A stretch of DNA of 35,752 nt from a virus. The position numbers and the translations under genes were made by a program. The stretch lies in IMG/VR virus record IMGVR_UViG_3300021364_000077, positions 1-35,752 of that record; one strand, 5' to 3'. Shown here in pieces: positions 5,705-11,729 of the stretch; the stretch's first letter is position 1; every line of letters begins with the position of its first letter. The notes under the pieces are model-generated. The model made no database searches. It saw nothing but the letters and a program-made list of their open reading frames with translations, and was not told the origin of the DNA.

Positions 5705-6976
5705 TCACCAAGGCGGATCAGATGGTTTTTCATCATTATGCAATCGCGCTTCCGGAGAGAAAGTGCCAATGCTCTTCTCAAATACTAGATGACATGCTCT
5801 GTCCGTCTCTCCGCCACGGTTCTTTGCGAGATGGCAAAGAATCTTGTCCTTCGTATCATCGAGCTTCTTCTCCACGCTAAGGAGAAACGCGACATCGCAG
5901 TCCTGCTCGATGGACCCACTCTCACGCAAATCCGATAGCATTGGCTTGCGGTTGGCGGTTTCGAGTTGCCTGTTCAATTGAGAAAGGGCGAGGATCGGAA
6001 TCTGTAGTTCCATGCTGATCTGCTTCAATGAGCGAGAAATGTGCGACACTTCCTGCACTCTGCTATCAAATCCTGGAGCGGATAGGAGTTGCAGGTAATC
6101 AATCACCGCAAGCCCGACATCTCCTTTCACTCGCTCCTGGGCCAAGAAGGCGCGAAACGAATCAAGCGTAGCCTTGTTATCATCTTTGAAAGTAATGGGC
6201 CATCCCTGCATCCTCGTTGTGGCATCCTCTAGTCTTTTGCGATGGGCGGGAAGAAGCACTCCCGCTTGGCGTGGACGGGCAACCCCGCTTTCGCGGGAGA
6301 GTAACCGTCCTGCGCATTCACTCGCTGACATTTCGAGGGATGCGTAAGCCACGCGGTATCCCCTCTTCGCAATCTCATGAGAGAAATGTATCGCTAATGC
6401 TGACTTCCCTACTCCGGGTCTTGCACCTATGCAGTACAAACGCCCAGGTGTGAATCCACCGCCAAGATAATCATTCAACTTTGGGAACCCCGTGGGGATG
6501 GCGGAGGAGTCTCCCGCATCTATCGAGAGAAACTCCGAGTATGCTTCCTTTGCCGCCTTTCCCGCTTGCACCTGGCCCTTGCCCTGTGACAGGGCTTTTG
6601 CCACTTGCATGTTGAACTTTCCCGCAATCTCCTCCGTTGGTTTTCCTTCCTTGAGAAGATCCATCGATTGCAGGAGGGCGCGTTCCGCGAGTCTCCTGTT
6701 CCGGGAATCCACCAATTGGTCCACATACCTGTCCACCTGTCCACCGCCATACTTCTCCGCAAGCTCGATAGCATCCGAGGCATACTCAGGTAGCTCGATT
6801 GCCACATCCACCTCGTTTAACTCGGATCGGTTCCCGATCAGGCGGAATATAGCGCTATGGGCGGGAGAGGAGAAGTCATCCTCTGTTAAACGCTCAAGGG
6901 CGATGGCAGAGGAGAGATTACTTTCGTCACGCAGACATGCGGAAAGAACTGCCTGCTCGGATGTGAAGTAATCCAT
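5705..6976 (-). CDS. dnaB: Replicative DNA helicase, DnaB family
   Basis: This 423-aa protein has the two-domain DnaB layout. The N-terminal helical domain (residues 1-100) begins with the typical EQAVLSACL. The RecA-like domain carries Walker A GARPGVGKS at 184-192, Walker B VIDYLQLL at about 291-298, and the later LRESGSIEQDCD block. It would unwind DNA at the phage fork. It overlaps the upstream loader-like gene through TGATG and is last in the replication operon, which converges on the terminator at 5587-5647. No phage DNA polymerase is seen, so host polymerase is probably recruited. Confidence 0.95.
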   Translation of the reverse strand: MDYFTSEQAVLSACLRDESNLSSAIALERLTEDDFSSPAHSAIFRLIGNRSELNEVDVAIELPEYASDAIELAEKYGGGQVDRYVDQLVDSRNRRLAERALLQSMDLLKEGKPTEEIAGKFNMQVAKALSQGKGQVQAGKAAKEAYSEFLSIDAGDSSAIPTGFPKLNDYLGGGFTPGRLYCIGARPGVGKSALAIHFSHEIAKRGYRVAYASLEMSASECAGRLLSRESGVARPRQAGVLLPAHRKRLEDATTRMQGWPITFKDDNKATLDSFRAFLAQERVKGDVGLAVIDYLQLLSAPGFDSRVQEVSHISRSLKQISMELQIPILALSQLNRQLETANRKPMLSDLRESGSIEQDCDVAFLLSVEKKLDDTKDKILCHLAKNRGGETDRACHLVFEKSIGTFSPEARLHNDEKPSDPPW

Positions 6977-7503
6977 CAGTCGAATTTGAGCTTTGGCTCG
7001 GAAGACTGTGGAATATTCTTTTTAATCCACATTCGACATGCATTCCGAAAACCTGCGTTCCAATCCACATACGTTTTCCCTTTGCTCTTTGCCCAATCTC
7101 TGAACATTGCAATCGCCTTCTCATGATCAATTCCATGATTCTCCGCAATCTCTCTAGGAGGATCGAAGTCATCGGGAATTAGAGTTTCCTTTTTCCTCTT
7201 AGGCTCAGAAGGTTCAAGTGTCTTGGTGGAGCTATTTTCGCTATATTTAATATAAGAACAATTCGTAGAATTGTCGTGTACGCGCGAGGAAGTGTCTCCA
7301 TGAAGACACTTGGAGTAACTTGAGAGTCCGCAAATTATGAAGTGTTTTAGTCCCTCATGATATTTAAATGTACCCTCGTCCGACACGAAGTCATTATCAT
7401 CCAACCATTGATTAAATCTATACAATAGATTGCCTTTTAGTGTTACAGATGTTTTCTTTTTATCGAAACACACCTCTGTGTTTTTCTGTTTTTTATCCGC
7501 CAT
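6976..7503 (-). CDS. Replication protein with helicase-loader (DnaT/O-like) C-terminal domain
   Basis: The 175-aa product has an N-terminal domain ending near residue 70, a polar linker rich in Ser/Asn/Lys, and a C-terminal helical domain. The last reads IAENHGIDHEKAIAMFRDW ... YVDWNAGFRNACRMWIKK, the pattern of DnaT-like and phage replication protein O/P C-termini that contact DNA and the helicase. It sits directly before dnaB. ATG 7503 is chosen because AGGA lies 7 nt upstream and it overlaps the stop of the 38-aa gene (TAATG). A TTG at 7626 would add 41 residues that overlap that small gene. Confidence 0.7.
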   Translation of the reverse strand: MADKKQKNTEVCFDKKKTSVTLKGNLLYRFNQWLDDNDFVSDEGTFKYHEGLKHFIICGLSSYSKCLHGDTSSRVHDNSTNCSYIKYSENSSTKTLEPSEPKRKKETLIPDDFDPPREIAENHGIDHEKAIAMFRDWAKSKGKTYVDWNAGFRNACRMWIKKNIPQSSEPKLKFD

Positions 7504-7619
7504 TATAATCCTAATATTGTGCAAATTAATCCTATTATTATCGTAAAGAAAATTACTCCGCAGACGGCAAATAGTATGCCCTGAAGGAGTATTTTCAGTA
7601 TGCTTTTTATGTATTCCAT
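7503..7619 (-). CDS. 38-aa single-span membrane protein
   Basis: This short ORF fills the gap between the resolvase and the helicase-loader gene. The protein begins MEYIKSILKI and is almost wholly hydrophobic thereafter (LLQGILFAVCGVIFFTII and on), so it should be an integral membrane peptide. It starts 4 bp after the resolvase stop, and its TAA overlaps the next ATG (TAATG). No family is recognised. A membrane anchor for replication or a small lysis/superinfection protein are both possible. Confidence 0.55.
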   Translation of the reverse strand: MEYIKSILKILLQGILFAVCGVIFFTIIIGLICTILGL

Positions 7620-7622
7620 TTC

Positions 7623-8081
7623 TCAATTATTGATCAAATGATGACGGAGAATTAGGATCGCATCTGCTGTTTTTAATGTGAGTCCCTTCGTTGACGGAAA
7701 GAACTGCTTGGCGTGATTCATGAGCGCTTTCTTGCGCTTATTTGAGGTTAGTCCACTTAGTCCACTTAGCCCTTTCTGCCACTCCTGTGGACGCACCAGG
7801 ACAAACGGAATCTCCAATGCCCTGAGTACGCCTTCCAAGAATCCGCATGATTTACCAAGCTTAAAGCTAGTGCTCGATGGGATATTTCTGCCCGCAAAGG
7901 GTGGAACATGCTCAACCACAGCCTCGATGCTCGTCACATCCGGGTGGTCTTTAAGGTCCTGCAAATGCTCCACAAACTCGAAGTCTTCATCAAGAGTATG
8001 CAGTGCAATCTTATGCTGTCCACCCCATGCAATTGCGTACCCACCGGACTTACCGGGGTCTATGCCAATCGTGAGCTTCAT
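7623..8081 (-). CDS. RuvC-like Holliday junction resolvase
   Basis: The 152-aa protein has an RNase H-fold opening (IGIDPGKSGGYAI, catalytic Asp at about 8), a second acidic strand (IEAVVEHVPPF), a conserved Lys/Arg helix region, and a final KTADAILILRHH with the last catalytic Asp. Length and motif order match phage and bacterial RuvC. It would cut four-way junctions formed during recombination and before packaging. It overlaps the 68-aa gene upstream by 4 bp (ATGA). Confidence 0.85.
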   Translation of the reverse strand: MKLTIGIDPGKSGGYAIAWGGQHKIALHTLDEDFEFVEHLQDLKDHPDVTSIEAVVEHVPPFAGRNIPSSTSFKLGKSCGFLEGVLRALEIPFVLVRPQEWQKGLSGLSGLTSNKRKKALMNHAKQFFPSTKGLTLKTADAILILRHHLINN

Positions 8082-8284
8082 TTCTCATCCCCCTCACCAA
8101 GATCCTCCTCGAAGTGAATGGTAACATCCGAGTCAGGATGATTATTCAAGTCCACACCCTGCAAGTGCGCCACAATCTGTTCGAGAGCGGCGTGCATAAC
8201 GGTAATGGCTCCAAAGGTATCCGCTTTTGAGAGTTTCTCACTCGCCAAATCCAATGCTTTCCTAGTGTTGCCTAAGTAATTCAT
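8078..8284 (-). CDS. Hypothetical protein in recombination operon (68 aa)
   Basis: This small acidic protein has an N-terminal helical half (MNYLGNTRKALDLASEKLSK) and an acidic tail ending DLGEGDEK. Both junctions are ATGA overlaps, with the RecE-like gene upstream and the RuvC-like gene downstream, so it is co-translated with recombination proteins. No domain is recognised. Confidence 0.65.
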   Translation of the reverse strand: MNYLGNTRKALDLASEKLSKADTFGAITVMHAALEQIVAHLQGVDLNNHPDSDVTIHFEEDLGEGDEK

Positions 8285-9258
8285 GCCGCCTTTCCCTCCT
8301 CATCTCGCCTTACCGCATTTGCGAAATCGGTAATATCAATCGTCCGCCTGTTACCGATATTCTTTGTCTCCAGGTTATGCTCGCGGATAATCCGGTAGAC
8401 ATATGTCCGGCTCACGCCAAACTTGTCAGCCATCTGCATGACATTGAGACGATTGTTTCCATGCATGGACCCAAGATCAAGCGTGGTAACATCATCGCTG
8501 TAGCTTGGCCACACTCCACTACTCTCGCATGTTGCCCATAGCTTGCACGCTCTCTCCATGTTTGCCATCTGCTTGTCCACATCACTCGCGGATAAAGTAT
8601 AGGCCGCAGTCAGGTGAGGTTTCGTTTTCTCTACCGCCAGGAAGATGAATTGCTTTGGCTTTGCTCCGAGCAAACGCAATGCGTGCATGTACCAACATGC
8701 TTGGAATGTATATCCAAACTGACGCACACTCTTAGCGAATCCTTTCTCGCTCGCATCTTGCGTGCTTTTTAAATCAATCACCACACCCGCGCCGGGATTA
8801 TAAATGTCAGGTCTTACCTTACATTTCGCTCCTTCCATCTCAAAGAAGCCCGTGCCTTCAACAATTGTGTCACGCTCCGCCAAGTGTGTCTTTAAAAGCG
8901 GATGATCCAATGCGGCTCCCGCCATGTCCATAACCAGGTCATAGTCGCTAGGAGCAAGCCAAGATTTATTCGGCTCATTCTTCTGCATCATCTCAAACGA
9001 CTCCTTGTAATACTTGGTGCGTGGACCCTGCCCCTCTATCTCTTGAGGCTTTACCGCAAACTCGTCATCCAACTTGCCCGGTTCTAGCGTGGCAGTATGA
9101 AATGCACTTCCTATAACCAACGCAGGACTGCTCTCCTTTGGGTAATTTAAATCATGCCTTACCTTTGCAGGGCATGTCGTTAATAGACTCCACGCAGTCG
9201 AGCGAGATAACTCGCCCGACCCGTGGTATGCGTGATTTTCGATACCTTCCTTTAGCAT
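8281..9258 (-). CDS. RecE-like PD-(D/E)XK exonuclease with C-terminal HTH
   Basis: The 325-aa protein has the core of the exonuclease VIII / RecE-like PDDEXK family. GSAFH lies at residues 50-54, RPD at 149-151, IDLKST at 161-166, and a QxxWY-type helix (FQACWYMHAL) at about 185-194. This nuclease would resect double-strand ends for single-strand annealing together with the binding protein upstream. Residues about 275-325 form a separate HTH resembling excisionase/MerR-type domains (MQMADKFGVSRTYVYRIIRE), which the usual family members lack. It overlaps both neighbours. Confidence 0.85.
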   Translation of the reverse strand: MLKEGIENHAYHGSGELSRSTAWSLLTTCPAKVRHDLNYPKESSPALVIGSAFHTATLEPGKLDDEFAVKPQEIEGQGPRTKYYKESFEMMQKNEPNKSWLAPSDYDLVMDMAGAALDHPLLKTHLAERDTIVEGTGFFEMEGAKCKVRPDIYNPGAGVVIDLKSTQDASEKGFAKSVRQFGYTFQACWYMHALRLLGAKPKQFIFLAVEKTKPHLTAAYTLSASDVDKQMANMERACKLWATCESSGVWPSYSDDVTTLDLGSMHGNNRLNVMQMADKFGVSRTYVYRIIREHNLETKNIGNRRTIDITDFANAVRRDEEGKAA

Positions 9259-9437
9259 GATGCCATCTCCCGCTTTAGGATTTCACGCACCCAAGCCGCT
9301 GTGCTCTTCTTCTTACTATGCGCATGTCTTACAATCTTACGCTTCAGCGACAATGGCATACATATAGATAGCGTCTGCCCAGGAATAGGAGGATTCATCT
9401 TGTCACCCTCGCAATATGCTTTGCTTTTATATCTCAT
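9252..9437 (-). CDS. Ribbon-helix-helix-like small protein (61 aa)
   Basis: The C-terminal 45 residues read TLSICMPLSLKRKIVRHAHS ... AAWVREILKREM. This is a beta strand and two helices as in Arc/CopG-type ribbon-helix-helix DNA-binding proteins. It is coupled to the single-strand binding gene (TGATG at 9437). An internal ATG at 9398 with a GAGGGTG ribosome binding site would give a 48-aa protein and is a real alternative. It may regulate the replication operon. Confidence 0.6.
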   Translation of the reverse strand: MRYKSKAYCEGDKMNPPIPGQTLSICMPLSLKRKIVRHAHSKKKSTAAWVREILKREMASC

Positions 9438-9997
9438 CAGAATGGGTCCTCCTCTTTTGCGGGTTCCTCCTCTGCATCAGCAGCAAAAGGATCTTCGCCA
9501 CGGAACAAAGCACTCATGTCCACCTTTGTGTTTTTCACCGCATCATTAATCTCATCACTACGCTTCTTGTGCGGGGATGGAGTCATTGCATAAGAAGTCT
9601 CAAGACCTTCGCCATTGCGGACAATCTTCAGGTCATACTTCCTTGGGTCGCCCCAATCCTCATCCTTCGCAAGCGTCACAATCTCCGTGCGTAACTTCGC
9701 CTGAGTAAGCTCTAATACCTGGAGACACTCCTCATCGTAGTTCCATACGAGCAATGCAAAGAACTGCTTCGGATTCTCCGCAAACTTGCGTGGAGCTTCC
9801 TCTCCTACCTTCCAACGGAAAGGCTTGCGCTTACCTTCTTCATCCTCGCCCCATCCGAGCATACCCTGAATGTTAGTGCCGTCCTCAAAGGAACCTACTA
9901 TGCGAAACTGATTCGCACCTTGCGTTAATTTCATGTACTTACCGCCTGAACTGCCTGAGTTTTGCGGAACATCTGTATATCCGTCTAGGAATGCCAT
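9437..9997 (-). CDS. Single-stranded DNA-binding protein, phage type
   Basis: This 186-aa protein begins with a short leader and KYMKLTQGANQFRIVGSF, followed by aromatic-rich strands (PFRWKV, FFALLVWNYDE). That layout is found in phage single-strand binding proteins with an OB fold. The tail is strongly acidic and ends KEEDPF, the acidic-plus-terminal-Phe signature of SSB and T7 gp2.5. It would coat single strands and recruit partners during replication and recombination. As the first gene of the minus-strand replication operon, it faces the divergent RHH gene across a regulatory gap. Confidence 0.8.
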   Translation of the reverse strand: MAFLDGYTDVPQNSGSSGGKYMKLTQGANQFRIVGSFEDGTNIQGMLGWGEDEEGKRKPFRWKVGEEAPRKFAENPKQFFALLVWNYDEECLQVLELTQAKLRTEIVTLAKDEDWGDPRKYDLKIVRNGEGLETSYAMTPSPHKKRSDEINDAVKNTKVDMSALFRGEDPFAADAEEEPAKEEDPF

Positions 9998-10075
9998 AGT
10001 ATTTTTTGTATTTATTTCGTATTTTTATTATTACTGTTTGACACAAGTGTTTTTTGTGTATTTGTGTAGTCCATT
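9998..10075. promoter_or_regulatory. Divergent control region with 16-bp shared operator-like site
   Basis: This AT-rich gap separates the replication operon from the RHH gene. AAGTGTTTTTTGTGTA at 10045-10060 is the reverse complement of 2913-2928. TTTGTGTA is tandemly repeated at 10053-10060 and 10061-10068, and ACACAA at 10041-10046 gives an inverted half. TTGACA lies at 10038-10043. A repressor-controlled divergent promoter is inferred. Confidence 0.5.
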
Positions 10076-10288
10076 ATGGGACGACAAAATCTATCAAAGC
10101 CAATATCACTCCGCGTAGCCCCGAAGGTTCGCGAAAAAGTTAAGAAAATTAGTGACGACACGGGCCTATTGCAGGCACAAGTGTTCGACACTATCCTGCA
10201 AGCGGGGTGCGAAGCCCTTGACGAGATTGCAAAAGAGGATGTAACTTTCCCTCTGCCTCTCCGCTTTCAGCTAAAGAAAAAGAAGTAA
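10076..10288 (+). CDS. Ribbon-helix-helix regulator (70 aa)
   Basis: The product reads ISLRVAPKVREKVKKISDDT followed by a second helix (AQVFDTILQAGCEAL). This is the strand-helix-helix order of small Arc/CopG/MetJ-like repressors, with a basic tail ending KKKK. It lies immediately downstream of the 16-bp site also found before the early operon, so autoregulation together with control of both operons is an attractive but unproven idea. Its 3' end overlaps the 72-aa gene on the opposite strand. Confidence 0.65.
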   Translation: MGRQNLSKPISLRVAPKVREKVKKISDDTGLLQAQVFDTILQAGCEALDEIAKEDVTFPLPLRFQLKKKK

Positions 10289-10409
10289 GCTCTGCGATCA
10301 AGGTGTCTATTGATACCTTAACGGGTGCTTCTGCAGTCACCGTAACATTCCCATCTCCACTCGTTTCTAGCCTGAGTCCGTCCATAGTTGATGTAATTTT
10401 TGTACTCAT
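10191..10409 (-). CDS. Possible small protein (72 aa) overlapping RHH gene tail
   Basis: The first 45 residues look protein-like (MSTKITSTMDGLRLETSGDG then VTVTAEAPVKVSID). The C-terminal third overlaps the RHH gene on the other strand for 98 bp and is less convincing. No family is recognised, and the ribosome binding site is weak. It may be real with a long antisense overlap, or chance. Confidence 0.35.
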   Translation of the reverse strand: MSTKITSTMDGLRLETSGDGNVTVTAEAPVKVSIDTLIAELTSFSLAESGEAEGKLHPLLQSRQGLRTPLAG

Positions 10410-10465
10410 CTGTAGTTAATTTTACTTGATTAATATTTGGTTTTTCGGGCAAGAAAAATAAGGGG

Positions 10466-11419
10466 TTAGAAGCTCCGCGCTAACTGCGGCATACCAACAT
10501 ATACCTTTGCAGTCATCTCCACGCTCGAATGTCCGAGCGCGCGTTGAGCTATAAATGCGTTATTGCCATTGTCTCGCATCACGCGATGACCGCAATATTT
10601 ACGCAAGCGGTGAACAGGACGATCATCCGTAATCCCGCACCTTCTGCGCAGGAATCCAGGGAACTCGCGGGTAATGCGATCCTCCTGACACGGAACTATT
10701 AAAGCATCGTCCGATGTTTTAAAGGAAAGGACCTCGTCCCACCACGCCGGATCGCATGGTCGATCCTGAAAGTCGCCACCACTTTTTGGGGCGTGGATGC
10801 GGATAAGTTTGTTTCCGTCAAAATCCTCATGCAAGTCGCCAAACTTAGCGCGTTGGATTTCGCTACTGCGTAGACCAAGACCGTACGCTAATGCGTACAC
10901 TAGATACATCTCCTGATCGTAAGTCTTTAGCTCATTGCAGTATTGCTTAATTCTACGCAACTCATTGCGATCAGCGTTAAATGGCGTAATCTGCACGCCT
11001 GTTAATGAAAGTGCTATCCAATTGGCGAACCAAGAGCAGTCGATTCCCAATTGACGATACCTTGCAATCCATCCTTTCGCGAAGATCGAGCGTGCCTGAC
11101 GCATCTCATTGCATCCACGCTTGGTGACCCAATCCTCGCAAATCGGAAGTCCGTCTTCAGTTTTTCGAGCAAACTGACGGATGTCGTGCTTCTTAACATC
11201 GATACCGTAATGCGTCAGTATCTGCTCCATCCGAAGCACATTATTGCGCTTCGTCTTAGGATTAGCCTGACGCTTTGCGACAAGCTTTTGCGTTTGATAT
11301 ATGTTGAATAACTCTGTGATGGGCAAGAAATTCACAGACTCAACGCGAGTGAATCCTGTGTTTTTCATAGGGTATGGTAATTCCCCTATCGTGCTATTCG
11401 GCGTTTGTAAAGTATACAT
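10466..11419 (-). CDS. int: Tyrosine recombinase / phage integrase
   Basis: The 317-aa protein has the complete catalytic set of tyrosine recombinases. Arg184 lies in GLGLRSSEI, Lys about 212 in PKSGG, His270 and Arg273 in HRLRK, His297 in ALGHSS, and the nucleophile Tyr307 in KVYVGM. The N-terminal half (about 30-150) is the core-binding region. It would integrate the phage at tRNA-Lys(CTT) through the adjacent attP. ATG 11419 gives the longest product but lacks a clear Shine-Dalgarno; Met18 is an alternative. No separate excisionase is obvious; the HTH at the end of the RecE-like protein or an RHH protein might serve. Confidence 0.95.
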   Translation of the reverse strand: MYTLQTPNSTIGELPYPMKNTGFTRVESVNFLPITELFNIYQTQKLVAKRQANPKTKRNNVLRMEQILTHYGIDVKKHDIRQFARKTEDGLPICEDWVTKRGCNEMRQARSIFAKGWIARYRQLGIDCSWFANWIALSLTGVQITPFNADRNELRRIKQYCNELKTYDQEMYLVYALAYGLGLRSSEIQRAKFGDLHEDFDGNKLIRIHAPKSGGDFQDRPCDPAWWDEVLSFKTSDDALIVPCQEDRITREFPGFLRRRCGITDDRPVHRLRKYCGHRVMRDNGNNAFIAQRALGHSSVEMTAKVYVGMPQLARSF

Positions 11420-11421
11420 TT

Positions 11422-11484
11422 TGAGAAGCGTTTTTTGTTATTGTTTTATCGTGAATTATCACGCTTCTCAGTACCAACGCTACT

Positions 11485-11490
<6 letters not shown>
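11422..11490. repeat. Nested inverted repeats between int start and attP core
   Basis: TGAGAAGCGT (11422-11431) and ACGCTTCTCA (11461-11470) form a perfect 10-bp inverted repeat, and CGTGA-ATTA-TCACG (11450-11463) overlaps the inner end. Next to it GTACCAA-CGCTAC-TTGGTAC (11471-11490) is a perfect 7-bp inverted repeat ending on the CCA of the tRNA remnant. These are likely integrase, excision-factor or host-factor sites, or control the int promoter. Confidence 0.5.
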
Positions 11491-11540
<50 letters not shown>

Positions 11541-11541
11541 A

Positions 11542-11580
11542 AAAACTTTCAATCAATTTTCAGAAAACTTTTAGTCAATT
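11542..11580. repeat. Direct repeats beside attP, candidate integrase arm sites
   Basis: Two 17-bp copies of the form AAAACTTTyArTCAATT lie at 11542-11558 and 11564-11580. They match at 15 of 17 positions and are offset by 22 bp, about two helical turns. Their position just outside the tRNA core, on the side opposite int, fits arm-type sites for the integrase N-terminal domain. Confidence 0.5.
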
Positions 11581-11668
11581 GCTCTAATCTCTCGGTAAGC
11601 GTAGATGCATCAAAAGCAATTAAAGCAGTATGAGTCAACCCCTAAAGTTAAAAAAAACATATTTGTGC

Positions 11669-11704
11669 AAAAAAAAGAGGCATTGCTCGCTAAAACAATG
11701 CCCC
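11669..11704 (-). terminator. Intrinsic terminator of the late operon
   Basis: On the minus strand, GGGGCATTG pairs with CAATGCCTC (10-nt loop) and is followed by eight U residues. It lies 26 bp after the stop of the 879-aa gene and separates late transcription from attP and int. Confidence 0.85.
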
Positions 11705-11729
11705 TAAAAGATATATATATGCCGCTAGG

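Noticed and set aside
6492-6971. 159-aa open frame on the plus strand
   Set aside because: Antisense shadow of dnaB, whose motifs are intact on the other strand.
10038-10070. Clear sigma-70 promoter with TTGACA
   Set aside because: No acceptable -10 hexamer at 16-18 bp; kept only as a control region.
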